Assembly: GCA_011390365.1 (NCBI GenBank)
Contig: JAABSM010000015.1
Location: 1 to 57,347, forward strand
Direction: 5' to 3'
Source: Gammaproteobacteria bacterium
GTDB taxonomy: Bacteria > Pseudomonadota > Gammaproteobacteria > Chromatiales > Chromatiaceae
DNA: 57,347 bases
Under the pieces are notes generated by a model. The model was not told the origin of the DNA. It saw only the letters and a program-made list of their open reading frames with translations, and searched no databases. Of the stretch, positions 8,729 to 18,758 are shown piece by piece (positions within the stretch are counted from its first letter, which is position 1; each line of letters begins with the position of its first letter). The translations under genes and the position numbers were made by a program.

Positions 8729-8932
8729 TATAGTGGCGACCGCCCAGACAGGGTATCGAGCACCATGCCCAAGACGATAATCCCCGGCTCGACCTCCATT
8801 TCGACGGGTACCATCCGGTTGATGGTTTCGACCAGGCCCAAGCGCCTGGCGACATCGGCGACGATTGGCAGGTGGTTGACCTGCGCGACCGTGATCGGTT
8901 GCTTGTTTTTCTCACTTGCTGCTCCGAACGGA
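8719..8932 (-). pseudogene. Transposase remnant (IS1634/IS4-like N-terminus)
   Basis: On the minus strand the sequence reads ITVAQVNHLPIVADVARRLG, then LVETINRMVPVEMEVEPG, then IIVLGMVLDTLSGRSPLY and a stop. This resembles the N-terminal domain (DUF4277-type) of IS1634-like transposases. No start codon is evident and the rest of the transposase is missing. The frame ends at a TAG formed at the junction with the 158-bp dispersed repeat. The bases from here to 9175 hold no other recognisable feature. Confidence 0.5.
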
Positions 8933-9175
8933 TGGCTCAGCGGTGTTATAGCTTTAAACGATGGGTGTCTTGCCGGCCGGCCTGCTTCCCCATAGCGTAC
9001 CGAATTTTGTGTTTTGTGTTCCGCTTTTTATCGCAGGGTGCGCGGGGAAACGTTGGGGGAATTGTGTATTCACGATAACGTGCGACGATCGGAAGCAAAA
9101 AAATAGGCTTCTGTCGTTAGCGTGCTTGCGGAATGTCCGCTGGGAGCATCGTTCATCTGACAAAAATCTCTCGCA

Positions 9176-9223
9176 GAGGCACGGAGCACGCAGGGAATTC
9201 CTTCTCCGTAATCTCCGTGCCTC
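9176..9223. repeat. CACAGAG-family palindrome, copy 2
   Basis: GAGGCACGGAG (9176-9186) and CTCCGTGCCTC (9213-9223) are perfect 11-bp inverted arms. The flanks (AAAATCTCTC before, TGAAAACCT after) are shared with the degenerate copy near 18655-18740. Confidence 0.7.
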
Positions 9224-9260
9224 CGTGAAAGGTCTTTTGAAAACCTGTCGCAGTTGTGTA

Positions 9261-9365
9261 CTAATGCAGCACACGCTAAATAAGTAATAACTATATTTAT
9301 ATAAAAATCAATACTATATGTCACCATGCCCATTGTTCATGGTCACTTGGCGGGTGCTGCACTAG
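9261..9365 (+). mobile_element. MITE-like element, copy 1, at the 3' end of rnhB
   Basis: About 97 bases of AT-rich sequence are bounded by inverted ends TGCAGCACACGC and GCGGGTGCTGCA, flanked by CTAA and CTAG. The element at 24496-24595 is the same sequence inverted. It has no coding capacity. The right-hand CTAG supplies the stop codon of rnhB, read on the minus strand as TAG. The YTAR-type 4-base flanks are like the target duplications of IS5-group elements, which might have mobilised it. Confidence 0.75.
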
Positions 9366-9949
9366 CCCTCCAGCAACCGCCGCACCGGCGCGAAGCTGCG
9401 CCGGTGGATCGGGGTAACGCCCAGTTCCGCCAGGGCCTTCATGTGCGCCGCGGTGGGGTAGCCCTTATGCCTTTCCAGGCCGTAACCCGGATAGCGCTCG
9501 CCCCACTCCGCCATCTCCCGGTCCCGGGCCACCTTGGCGATGATCGAGGCGGCGCCGATCACCGCCACGCTGCCGTCGCCGCCGACGATCGCCTCCGCCG
9601 GACAGGCGATCCTGGGACGGAACTTGCCATCGACCAGCACCCGATCCGGGGCGATCGACAAGCCCTCCACCGCCCGCGCCATCGCCAGCAGCGAGGCTTG
9701 CAGGATATTGATTCGGTCGATCTCCTCCGGCTCGGCACGCCCCAGCGCCCAGCACAGCGCCTTCTCCCGAATCTCTTCCGCCAGCCGTTCACGCCGCCTT
9801 TCGGTAAGTTTCTTGGAGTCCGCCAGGCCATCGATGGGCCGCGCCGGATCGAGGATCACCGCCGCCGCGACCACCGGCCCCGCCAGCGGTCCCCGACCCA
9901 CCTCATCGACCCCCGCCAGCCGCTCCGAGTGCATTCCATTCGTCGTCAT
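9362..9949 (-). CDS. rnhB: Ribonuclease HII
   Basis: This 195-residue enzyme cuts RNA in RNA-DNA hybrids, including single ribonucleotides misincorporated in DNA. The family motif [17 protein letters not shown] at residues about 15-31 holds the catalytic Asp and Glu. The third acidic residue lies in the VLVDGKF region and the fourth in the [12 protein letters not shown] region. The length is normal. The last codons read LLEG and the stop TAG is the outer CTAG of the MITE-like element at 9261-9365, so the insertion defined the present C-terminus. The gene is divergent from adk, sharing a 109-base gap. Confidence 0.93.
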   Translation of the reverse strand: MTTNGMHSERLAGVDEVGRGPLAGPVVAAAVILDPARPIDGLADSKKLTERRRERLAEEIREKALCWALGRAEPEEIDRINILQASLLAMARAVEGLSIAPDRVLVDGKFRPRIACPAEAIVGGDGSVAVIGAASIIAKVARDREMAEWGERYPGYGLERHKGYPTAAHMKALAELGVTPIHRRSFAPVRRLLEG

Positions 9950-10013
9950 CGCCGCTCCCGCTAAATTTTATTTTATTGAAGATAACAATCGTTGATAACA
10001 CAAAACTCGATAG

Positions 10014-10712
<699 letters not shown>

Positions 10713-10730
10713 TTCTCGCCGTTGCTAAAA

Positions 10731-10800
10731 CCACGGAGGCACAGAGATCAGAGCGTTGTTACTCTGTTGCCTCCTAGCCCTCTGGGATTTTTCCGTGTTT
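10731..10800. repeat. Degenerate CACAGAG-family palindrome, copy 3
   Basis: CCACGGAGGCACAGAG at 10731-10746 is the typical left arm. The right arm (about 10781-10798, CTCTGGGATTTTTCCGTG) is decayed. It lies just after adk. Confidence 0.5.
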
Positions 10801-10901
10801 CCCCCGTTGTCGGGATAGAAATGCGACGTGCGCAACGTTAGGTTGTAGCTTGTCAGTTTCAGTGCTTCCACTTTTCGTGCCCATATATAGTCCTTATTTA
10901 T

Positions 10902-11560
10902 CAAAGCCAGACCTCCCAAAACTCGCCCCAAAAGGCCCGATTTTCTGGACGCCTAAAAAGTCGTCTATGGCAGAGATCCACTCGGTCATTCTCCTTCGGA
11001 TAGTATTCGCGCAGCGCATCGATCAGCCAGCGTCGCGCATTCCACACGGGCGCGGTGGCGAAGTCGAAGAGGTTCTTGCCTTCGTTGTCGATGGCCTGGG
11101 AGGAGCGGTAGTCGGCCAGGTGTTTGAAGGTATTCTCCGAGGCGTCCCAGCGGCTGAGGATGACGCGGGCGAAGGTTTCGAGATCGAACTCCTCCGGTGT
11201 CCAGCAAAGGCCGCTGGCGCGGTTGCTGGAGAGGTTCCACAGGACGATGCGCCTTAGCGTAAAACGATGGGTTGAGCCTGCCGAAGCCCGGTGAGGCAGC
11301 GCTTCATCCTGATTCTCTGGCTCCACTTCCATCATCTGCGCCCGCGATCAAAGACCTGGATCGGCGCGCGACCGAGGCGGGCTTTGCGGTGGGCGCCGAC
11401 GTCGACAATGGTTTGACGCAAATCCCCTTTGCCTTGCTGAATCTCGAAGTGCACGATGCGTCCCTGTTCATCGCTGGTGACTTGGTTGGTCTGGCCGGGC
11501 GCCGGCATGCGGCGCTGGGTATTATCGGCGGGTCCCGCGGTTGATGATTGCGTTGACGTG
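10902..11560 (-). pseudogene. Degraded DDE transposase remnant
   Basis: Two minus-strand frames read as parts of one transposase. The upstream frame (about 11560 down to 11332) contains RRMPAPGQTNQVTSDEQG, RIVHFEIQQGKGDLRQTIVD and PIQVFDRGRR and then stops. The downstream frame (about 11335 down to 10902) contains HRFTLRRIVLWN, ILSRWDASENTFKHLADY and DNEGKNLFDFATAPVWNAR. The order matches a family of bacterial DDE transposases from memory, with internal deletions after FDR and after KHLAD. The frame break is near 11333. It fills most of the gap between adk and pgi. Confidence 0.6.
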
Positions 11561-11729
11561 ACGGGATATCATGTCGCCGGCGAATCAACCATCATTCCCT
11601 GGATCATGGTATCCTGAGCGGAGAAGGCATGCCCGGTGCTCCCACGCGTCGATGGTCTCGTCCAACCGCGCGCAAGCTTTGCGGGTATGTCCAATTTTTT
11701 TGTTCAACCAGTTACATGGGTCGAGTTGT

Positions 11730-13376
11730 ATGAACCTGTTGAGTGAAATGCGGGAGTGGAAGGCGCTCGCGGATCATTGGAAGGCGTGTGGTGATCTGGA
11801 GATGCGGGAGATGTTCGAGCAGGACCCGGAACGGGCGCGGCGTTTCTCCCTGGATGCGGTGGGGATCCATCTGGACTACTCCAAGAATCGGATTAGCGAC
11901 GAGACGCTGACGAAGCTGTTCGCGCTGGCGCGGGGCGTCGGTCTGGAGCGCTGGATCGAGCGCATGTTCGTGGGGGAGAGGATCAACTTTACCGAGGGGC
12001 GGGCGGTGCTGCATATTGCCTTGCGCAACCGCTCGGGGCGGCCGATCCTGGTGGATGGCGCGGATGTGATGCCGGGGGTGGACCGGGTGCTGGCGAGGAT
12101 GACTTCGTTCAGTGAGGCGGTGCGCCGTGGAGAGTGGCGGGGGCATTCCGGAGAACGCATCAGTGATGTGGTCAATATCGGCATCGGCGGCTCCAATCTG
12201 GGCCCCAAGATGGTCTGCCAGGCCCTCGGCGCCTACGCCTCCTCCGGTCCGCGGGTCCACTTCGTCTCCAACGTGGATGGTACCCATCTGGTCGAGACCC
12301 TGAAAAACTGCCACCCGGAATCGACCCTCTTTATCGTCGCCTCCAAGACCTTTACCACCCAGGAGACCCTGAGTAACGCCCATGCGGCGCGGCGCTGGTG
12401 CGTCGAGGCGCTGGGCGACGAGGCGGCGGTGGCGCGGCACTTCGTCGCCGTCTCCACCAATGCCCGGGAGGTCTCCGCGTTCGGCATCGATACCGATAAC
12501 ATGTTCGAGTTCTGGGATTGGGTCGGGGGGCGCTATTCGCTGTGGTCGGCGATCGGGCTGCCGATCGCGGTGGCGGTGGGGATGGAGCGCTTCATCGAGC
12601 TGCTGGAGGGGGCGCACGAGATGGACGAACACTTTCGTTCCGCGCCGCTGGAGCAGAACCTGCCGACGCTGCTCGGGCTGCTGGGGATCTGGTACGCCAA
12701 TTTCGCCGGCGCCGCCAGCCACGCCATACTGCCCTATGACCAGTATCTGCGCAGTCTGCCCGCCTATCTGCAACAGGCGGACATGGAGAGCAACGGCAAG
12801 CGTATCGCCCGTGACGGCGAGCCGGTGGACTACACCACCGGCCCGATCATCTGGGGCGCGGCGGGCACGGATGGCCAGCACGCCTTCTATCAGTTGATCC
12901 ACCAAGGCACCCAATTGATTCCCGCCGATTTCATCCTGCCGGCCCAGAGCCATAATCCCGTGGGCGATCAGCACCACAAGCTCGCCGCTAACTGCTTCGC
13001 CCAGAGCGAGGCGTTGATGCGCGGCAAGAACGAGGCGGAGGCCCGCGCCGAGCTGGGACAGGCGGGCCTCGAAGGCGACGCCCTGGAGCGGCTGTTGCCC
13101 CACAAGGTCTTCCCCGGCAACCGGCCCACCAACACCCTATTAATCGACAAACTCACCCCGCGTAGACTGGGGGCGCTGATCGCCCTCTATGAACACAAGA
13201 TCTTCGTGCAGGGGGTGATCTGGAACATCAACTCCTTCGATCAGTGGGGGGTGGAGCTGGGCAAGCAGCTGGCGGGGGTGATTCTGCCGGAGTTGACGAA
13301 CCCGGAGGCGAAGGCGACTCATGACGCCTCTACCACGCGACTGATCGAGCAGTACCGGGATCTGTCGGCGGGTTGA
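11730..13376 (+). CDS. pgi: Glucose-6-phosphate isomerase
   Basis: The enzyme interconverts glucose-6-phosphate and fructose-6-phosphate. I chose the ATG at 11730, giving 548 residues, the usual length for the proteobacterial enzyme. An in-frame start at 11571 would add 53 residues unlike the family. Signature stretches are [43 protein letters not shown] and [12 protein letters not shown], with the catalytic Glu and His expected around ESNGKR and HQGTQLIP. It stands between a transposase remnant and the alpha-2-macroglobulin gene. Confidence 0.95.
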   Translation: MNLLSEMREWKALADHWKACGDLEMREMFEQDPERARRFSLDAVGIHLDYSKNRISDETLTKLFALARGVGLERWIERMFVGERINFTEGRAVLHIALRNRSGRPILVDGADVMPGVDRVLARMTSFSEAVRRGEWRGHSGERISDVVNIGIGGSNLGPKMVCQALGAYASSGPRVHFVSNVDGTHLVETLKNCHPESTLFIVASKTFTTQETLSNAHAARRWCVEALGDEAAVARHFVAVSTNAREVSAFGIDTDNMFEFWDWVGGRYSLWSAIGLPIAVAVGMERFIELLEGAHEMDEHFRSAPLEQNLPTLLGLLGIWYANFAGAASHAILPYDQYLRSLPAYLQQADMESNGKRIARDGEPVDYTTGPIIWGAAGTDGQHAFYQLIHQGTQLIPADFILPAQSHNPVGDQHHKLAANCFAQSEALMRGKNEAEARAELGQAGLEGDALERLLPHKVFPGNRPTNTLLIDKLTPRRLGALIALYEHKIFVQGVIWNINSFDQWGVELGKQLAGVILPELTNPEAKATHDASTTRLIEQYRDLSAG

Positions 13377-13406
13377 GAATTTAGACCGAATAATGCGAGG
13401 CTTGCG

Positions 13407-16400
13407 ATGATGAACATCCTTTTGCGCTATGGACTGGCCGTTGTTCTGCTGTTGCTGGCATCCGCGCCCTGGACGGCGGAGCTGGAGGAGCTGGCAGGGG
13501 ATGCCCAGGGGTTCGAGCGAGAACTGCTGAAAGAGACGGCGTCGGGACCGGTGGAGGCGCTGTTGCGTTCCGCCGAGGTGATGAGCGAGGCCAAGGATTG
13601 CGGTTCGGCGGTGAAGCTGCGCATGCAGGCGATGCGCATGGGCGGGGCCAGCGATGCCGCGGCCTGGCTGGGCCTCGCCGGCGATGCCGCCTGCGCCAAG
13701 GATTGGGAGACCGCCTCCCGCGCCGGCTGGCTGGCGTTGCGTTTCCCCATGGCGCAGAAGGAGCGCTTGCAGGTCTGGGCGAACCTGGGGCACGCCCTGG
13801 AGTCGCGCGGCAACTGGAACGAGGACTGGAAGCCGGCGGCGATGGAGGCCTTCGAGAAGATCCTGGCGGAGAAGGATGTGCCTTGGGTGCGCCAGCGTCT
13901 CGCCAAGCTGCGCGAGGCGGTGGACAGCGAGCGATTCCTGCGCGTGGAAGGGATCCGCATCGACGGCGAAGGGGCCTCGCCGGGGGTGTGCCTTCAGTTC
14001 AACGATCAGATGCCCGCCGCCGATGCCTTCCGTTATGCTGATTACATCCGTTTTCAGCCCGCCTTCGATGCGGTCTACAAGGTGGGCTGGAATGATGTCT
14101 GCGCCTATGGCGGGCAGTGGGACATGGAGTATCGGATCACCCTGCTGCAGGGGCTCAAGGGCGAGGGGCGGCAGCTGGAGCGGCACCTGGAGCGGGTCGC
14201 CGAGAGCGGCGCGCGCCCGCCGGCGCTGTGGTTCGACCGCAACGCCTATGTGCTGCAAAAGGATGGCGCCAGCGAGGCGCCCTTGCATGTCATCAATACC
14301 CCCAACGTCGAGTTGCGGCTGCTGCGCATCCACGAGCGCAATCTGCTCACCCCCTTCGTTCGCAACCACTTTCAACAACGCCTGACCCGCTACCAACTGG
14401 ACCAGATCGTCGACGGCATTGGCGAAGAGGTGTGGCGGGGGACGATGGAGGCCAGCGGCGAGCCCAATCAGGCCCATCGCGCCTGGATCGAACTACCGAA
14501 GTCGGTCGGCGCTCAGCCCGGCCTCTACCTGCTTGCCGCCCGGGATGCCGAAGATGACACCGGCTGGAAGGAGTTCGCCACCCAGTGGCTGGTGGTCAAC
14601 GATCTCGGCCTCACCGCCTATCACGGCGCGGAAGCACTGACCCTGTCGGTACGCCGGCTGAGCGACGCCGCCCCGGCGGCGGGGGTCGAGCTGGCGCTGA
14701 TGGCGCGCAACAACGAGCCGTTGGCGCGCAGCGTGACCGATGCCCAAGGGCGCGCCCGTTTCTCCGCCGGCCTGCTCAAGGGCGAGGCGGGACGCGCCGC
14801 GGTGCAGGTTACCGCCTTTGGCGACGGGTTGGGCTTCGGCTTTCTCTCCCTCGATAAACCCGCCTTCGATCTGAGCGACCGCGGCGTCGACGGGCGCGCC
14901 GCGCCTGGCCCGCTGGATGCCTGGTTGCAGACCGAGCGGGGCGTCTATCGCCCCGGCGAGACCGCCTACCTGACCGCGCTGCTGCGCAATCGTCAGGGGC
15001 GCGCCGTCAGTGGACTGCCGCTGACCCTCAAGCTGCTCGATCCCAGCGGGGATCCCGCCCTCGAACGGGTGTTACAGCCGGACGAGGCGGGCGGCTATGT
15101 CACCGCGGTGTATTTGAGCGATGGCGCCCGCACCGGGCGCTGGGCGCTGACCCTGCACGCCGATCCCGAAGGGGCGGCGATCGGACGCACCGATTTTCTG
15201 GTCGAGCAGATCGTGCCGCCGCGCATGGAGGTGGAGCTCGCCGCCGATGGCGTATTGCGTCCCGGCGAGGCGGGCGAGGCGCGCGTCAACGCCCAGTATC
15301 TCTTCGGCGCGCCGGCGGCGGAGCGACCGGTGCGCGCCGAGCTGTTTCTGGAGGCGGATCCCGATCCCTTTCCGGAATATTCCGGCTACCGTTTCGGCAT
15401 GGACGGCGAGCGTATCGACGCCGAGTGGCAGGAGCTGGCCAAGTCGCTAACGGATGGCCAGGGCAAGGCGCGACTGACGCCCAGGATCGCCGCGCCGCCT
15501 TCGCAGCGGGTGCCGTTACGGGCGCGGATTCGTGCCGAGGTGATGGACGTGGACGGTCGCGTAGTGGCCGCCGAGACGCGCATCCCGGTGCGTCATCTGC
15601 CCCTCTATATCGGTGTCAGGCCCGACTTTGACGGCGACCGCGCACCCGCCAGGCAACAGGTCGCGTTCGATGTGATCGGACTTGGCGAGGATGGCGCGGC
15701 ACGGGCGAGAGCGGGGCTCAGATGGCGACTGGTCGCCGAGGAGTGGGAGTATCAGTGGTTTCGCAAGGGCGGCAGCTGGGCCTATGAACGGGTGCCGCGG
15801 GAGCGTCCCGCTGGCGAGGGGCGGATCGATCTCGCGGGCGACGCGCCGGCGAAGATCCGCGCCCAGGTCGAGCGGGGCGGTTATCGCCTTGAGGTCAGCG
15901 ACGCCGCCAGCGATACCGCCGCGGTGATCCGCTTTCACGCCGGCCAGCAGATCGTCGCCGCCTACGATACCCCGGACGCGGTCAAGGTCACCCTGGATCG
16001 GGCCAGCTACCTGCCCGGCGATACCGCCAGATTGACCATCGAGGCCCCCTTCGACGGGCGCGCCGATCTGGTGCTGGCCGGCGAACGCATCCACTCGCTG
16101 GAGGCGGTCGCGCTGCCGGGCGGAAAGGGCGAGCTGGTGATCCCGGTGGGACATGACTGGGGGGCCGGGGCCTATGCCCTGATTACCGTCTATCGCCCCG
16201 GAGAAGGCGATCAGGAGGGGGCGGGGCGGGCCATCGGCGTCGCCTGGATCGGCGTCGAACCGCGCGCCCAGACCCTCTCTCTCGACTTCACCTTGCCGGA
16301 GTCGGTACGCCCGAGGCGTTCGGTGACCATTCCCGTTGCCGTTGCCGGCCTGGCCCCCGGCGAGTCGGCGCAGCTGACCCTGGCGGCGGTGGATGAAGGG

Positions 16401-18590
16401 GTGTTGCAACTGACTGACTTCGCATCCCCGGATCCGCTGGGATACTACTTCGGCAAGCGACGGTTAGGGGTCGATGTCCGGGACATCCATGGTCGCCTGA
16501 TCGAACGCAGGGATCAGCGTCCCGACCACCTGCGCCAGGGCGCGGACACCTCGGGGCGTCGCGGCATGCCGCCCTCCAACGTGGAGATCGTCTCGCTGTT
16601 CAGCGGGCCGCTGACGGTTGGGGCGGATGGCAATGCGGAGATTACCCTGGAGCTGCCGGACTACAACGGCCGCTTGCGGCTGATGGCGATCGCCTGGACC
16701 CGGGACAAGATCGGCGCCAGCGCCGCCCCCCTGACGGTGCGGGATCCGGTGGTGGTGATGCCGACCCTGCCCCGATTCATGGCCTTGGGTGATCAGAGTG
16801 AGCTGACCCTGTTGCTGAACAACATGAACGGTCCGGCGGGGGGCTATGGGGTGACGGTGACGGGAGATGAGATCGTCACCGCCCGGCGTGATGAGCCGCT
16901 TCGCTTCGACCTTGCCGCGGGCGCCCGCCATGTCGCGCGGATCCCGTTAATCGCCGAGGGATTGGGCCAGGGCAAGGTTAAGGTCACCCTCGACGGGCCG
17001 GAGGGGTACCGCTACGACAGGACCCTGTCGGTAGGCGTTAGGGGCCGCTTTTTCCCCATCCACCAACGACACTATGAGATGCTGGCGCCGGGGGAGCGCT
17101 TCGAGATCGGCGCGGAGACGGTAGCGGGTCTCCACCGCGAGACCGCCTCCGTCACCCTGACCCTTTCACCCCAGCCGGCGTTGGATGTGCGCGGCCTGCT
17201 CAAGGACCTTCGTCACTACCCCTACGGCTGCCTGGAGCAGACCACCAGCCGCGGTTTCGCCATGCTCTACGCCAATGAACTGGCCGAGCGCTGGGGCGGT
17301 GAAGCGGTTGGCGAGCGGGATCCGCAACTGGAGTCGTCGATACGCCGCATTCTCGATATGCAGCGGGGCGATGGCGCTTTCGGCCTGTGGTCGGCCCGGG
17401 AGGCGGGCGAGGAGTGGCTCAGCGCCTACGCCATGGAGTTTCTGACCCGGGCGCGACAACGGGACCTGGAGGTGACCGATTACTTCTACGAGCGGGGGCT
17501 GGAGTACCTCGCCGATCTGGTCGGCGACAGCTACCGGGAAGAGCCGGGTGATCTCGCCGCCAAGGCCTACGCCCACTATGTGCTGGCGTTGGCGGGCCGG
17601 GCGCGACCGGAGGAGGCCCGCTATCTGCTGGACATGCGCCTGGAGCGTCTCCCCACGGTGATGGCCAACGCCCAGCTCGGCGCGGCGATGGCGCTGATGG
17701 GGGATCGGCAGCGGGCGCGCAAGGCCTTTCAGCGCGCCGTGATCGGCTTCGAACGTCGCTCCCTGTGGCGCGATTACGGTACCCCGCTCAGGGATCTGGC
17801 GGCGGTGCTGGCGTTGCTCTCCGAGCACGGCCAGGGGGTGGTGGAGGGCGACTTCCTGTGGCGGGACCTCACCCTCAAGGTGGCCGATGAGTCGTGGATC
17901 TCCACCCAGGAGAAGGCGTGGCTGCTGCTGGCGGCGCGGGGGCTCTCGTCCGCTCGGGAGATGACGCTGGCGGTGGATGGCGGCGAGCCCGTCACCCAAG
18001 CCGTGGCGATGACGGTGCGTCTGCAGGGGGGTGAGATCGACGCGGGAAAAGGCATCCTCAATCGCGGCGAGGAGGCGATCTGGCTGGTCAATGCGGTGGA
18101 GGGGACGCCGCTAAGCGCGCCAGTCCAAGAGGATATGGGTTTCACCATTCAGCGGGAGTGGTTCGATCTCGCTGGCCAGAAGGTCTCGCCGACGGCGATC
18201 CCCCAGGGTGAGCTGCTGATGGCGGTGATCAGCGGGCGGGTCGAGAGTCGGCGCGAACATCGGGCGCTGGTGGTGGATCTGCTGCCGGCGGGATTCGAGA
18301 TCGAAAACCCGCGCCTTGCGGATGCCCTGGACCCGGCGGACTTCGGCTGGCTGCCGGAGCTGAGCGAGGCCCGCTATATCGATGCCCTGGACGATCGCTT
18401 CGTCGCCGCCCTGGATGTGCGTGATCCCAGCGACGCCAGCAAGCCGCGCCACTTCACCCTGGCCTATCTGCTGCGCGCGGTGACCCCGGGCGACTACTTC
18501 GCCTCGCCGGTGGAGATCGAGGATATGTATCTGCCAAGGTTTCGGGCCCGGGGGGAGGGACGTCCGCTGCGGGTCGTTGCGCCGCAATAG
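13407..18590 (+). CDS. Bacterial alpha-2-macroglobulin with thioester motif
   Basis: This 1727-residue protein is a periplasmic protease trap thought to shield the cell when the wall is breached. An N-terminal hydrophobic segment (LAVVLLLLASAPW) is a signal peptide; no lipobox Cys follows, unlike E. coli YfhM. A helical N-terminal region leads to macroglobulin domains, and the thioester CLEQ is at residues 1275-1278 within YPYGCLEQTTSRG. The (alpha/alpha) thioester domain follows (DGAFGLWSAREAGEEWLSAY), then C-terminal domains. The downstream neighbour is pbpC, the conserved partner of this A2M type. An ATG at 13410 is an equally good start. Confidence 0.9.
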   Translation: MMNILLRYGLAVVLLLLASAPWTAELEELAGDAQGFERELLKETASGPVEALLRSAEVMSEAKDCGSAVKLRMQAMRMGGASDAAAWLGLAGDAACAKDWETASRAGWLALRFPMAQKERLQVWANLGHALESRGNWNEDWKPAAMEAFEKILAEKDVPWVRQRLAKLREAVDSERFLRVEGIRIDGEGASPGVCLQFNDQMPAADAFRYADYIRFQPAFDAVYKVGWNDVCAYGGQWDMEYRITLLQGLKGEGRQLERHLERVAESGARPPALWFDRNAYVLQKDGASEAPLHVINTPNVELRLLRIHERNLLTPFVRNHFQQRLTRYQLDQIVDGIGEEVWRGTMEASGEPNQAHRAWIELPKSVGAQPGLYLLAARDAEDDTGWKEFATQWLVVNDLGLTAYHGAEALTLSVRRLSDAAPAAGVELALMARNNEPLARSVTDAQGRARFSAGLLKGEAGRAAVQVTAFGDGLGFGFLSLDKPAFDLSDRGVDGRAAPGPLDAWLQTERGVYRPGETAYLTALLRNRQGRAVSGLPLTLKLLDPSGDPALERVLQPDEAGGYVTAVYLSDGARTGRWALTLHADPEGAAIGRTDFLVEQIVPPRMEVELAADGVLRPGEAGEARVNAQYLFGAPAAERPVRAELFLEADPDPFPEYSGYRFGMDGERIDAEWQELAKSLTDGQGKARLTPRIAAPPSQRVPLRARIRAEVMDVDGRVVAAETRIPVRHLPLYIGVRPDFDGDRAPARQQVAFDVIGLGEDGAARARAGLRWRLVAEEWEYQWFRKGGSWAYERVPRERPAGEGRIDLAGDAPAKIRAQVERGGYRLEVSDAASDTAAVIRFHAGQQIVAAYDTPDAVKVTLDRASYLPGDTARLTIEAPFDGRADLVLAGERIHSLEAVALPGGKGELVIPVGHDWGAGAYALITVYRPGEGDQEGAGRAIGVAWIGVEPRAQTLSLDFTLPESVRPRRSVTIPVAVAGLAPGESAQLTLAAVDEGVLQLTDFASPDPLGYYFGKRRLGVDVRDIHGRLIERRDQRPDHLRQGADTSGRRGMPPSNVEIVSLFSGPLTVGADGNAEITLELPDYNGRLRLMAIAWTRDKIGASAAPLTVRDPVVVMPTLPRFMALGDQSELTLLLNNMNGPAGGYGVTVTGDEIVTARRDEPLRFDLAAGARHVARIPLIAEGLGQGKVKVTLDGPEGYRYDRTLSVGVRGRFFPIHQRHYEMLAPGERFEIGAETVAGLHRETASVTLTLSPQPALDVRGLLKDLRHYPYGCLEQTTSRGFAMLYANELAERWGGEAVGERDPQLESSIRRILDMQRGDGAFGLWSAREAGEEWLSAYAMEFLTRARQRDLEVTDYFYERGLEYLADLVGDSYREEPGDLAAKAYAHYVLALAGRARPEEARYLLDMRLERLPTVMANAQLGAAMALMGDRQRARKAFQRAVIGFERRSLWRDYGTPLRDLAAVLALLSEHGQGVVEGDFLWRDLTLKVADESWISTQEKAWLLLAARGLSSAREMTLAVDGGEPVTQAVAMTVRLQGGEIDAGKGILNRGEEAIWLVNAVEGTPLSAPVQEDMGFTIQREWFDLAGQKVSPTAIPQGELLMAVISGRVESRREHRALVVDLLPAGFEIENPRLADALDPADFGWLPELSEARYIDALDDRFVAALDVRDPSDASKPRHFTLAYLLRAVTPGDYFASPVEIEDMYLPRFRARGEGRPLRVVAPQ

Positions 18591-18654
18591 AACGGATCCT
18601 TGTGTTTGTGGGTCTGGCATATTCCCGGGTACGATTGATGGGTGTGTTCGCTCG

Positions 18655-18740
18655 CGAAAATCTCTCACTGGGCCACCCAGAATACCAGGAAATCCTTCTC
18701 CGTGATCTCCGTGTCCGCGGGAGAGATCCCATGAAAACCT
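18655..18740. repeat. Degenerate CACAGAG-family repeat, copy 4
   Basis: The stretch AAAATCTCTCAC...CCTTCTCCGTGATCTCCGTG...TGAAAACCT aligns with the copy at 9165-9240, including both flanks. The arms no longer pair well. It sits between the A2M gene and pbpC. Confidence 0.5.
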
Positions 18741-18758
18741 TGGCTCGGATGTAGTAGG

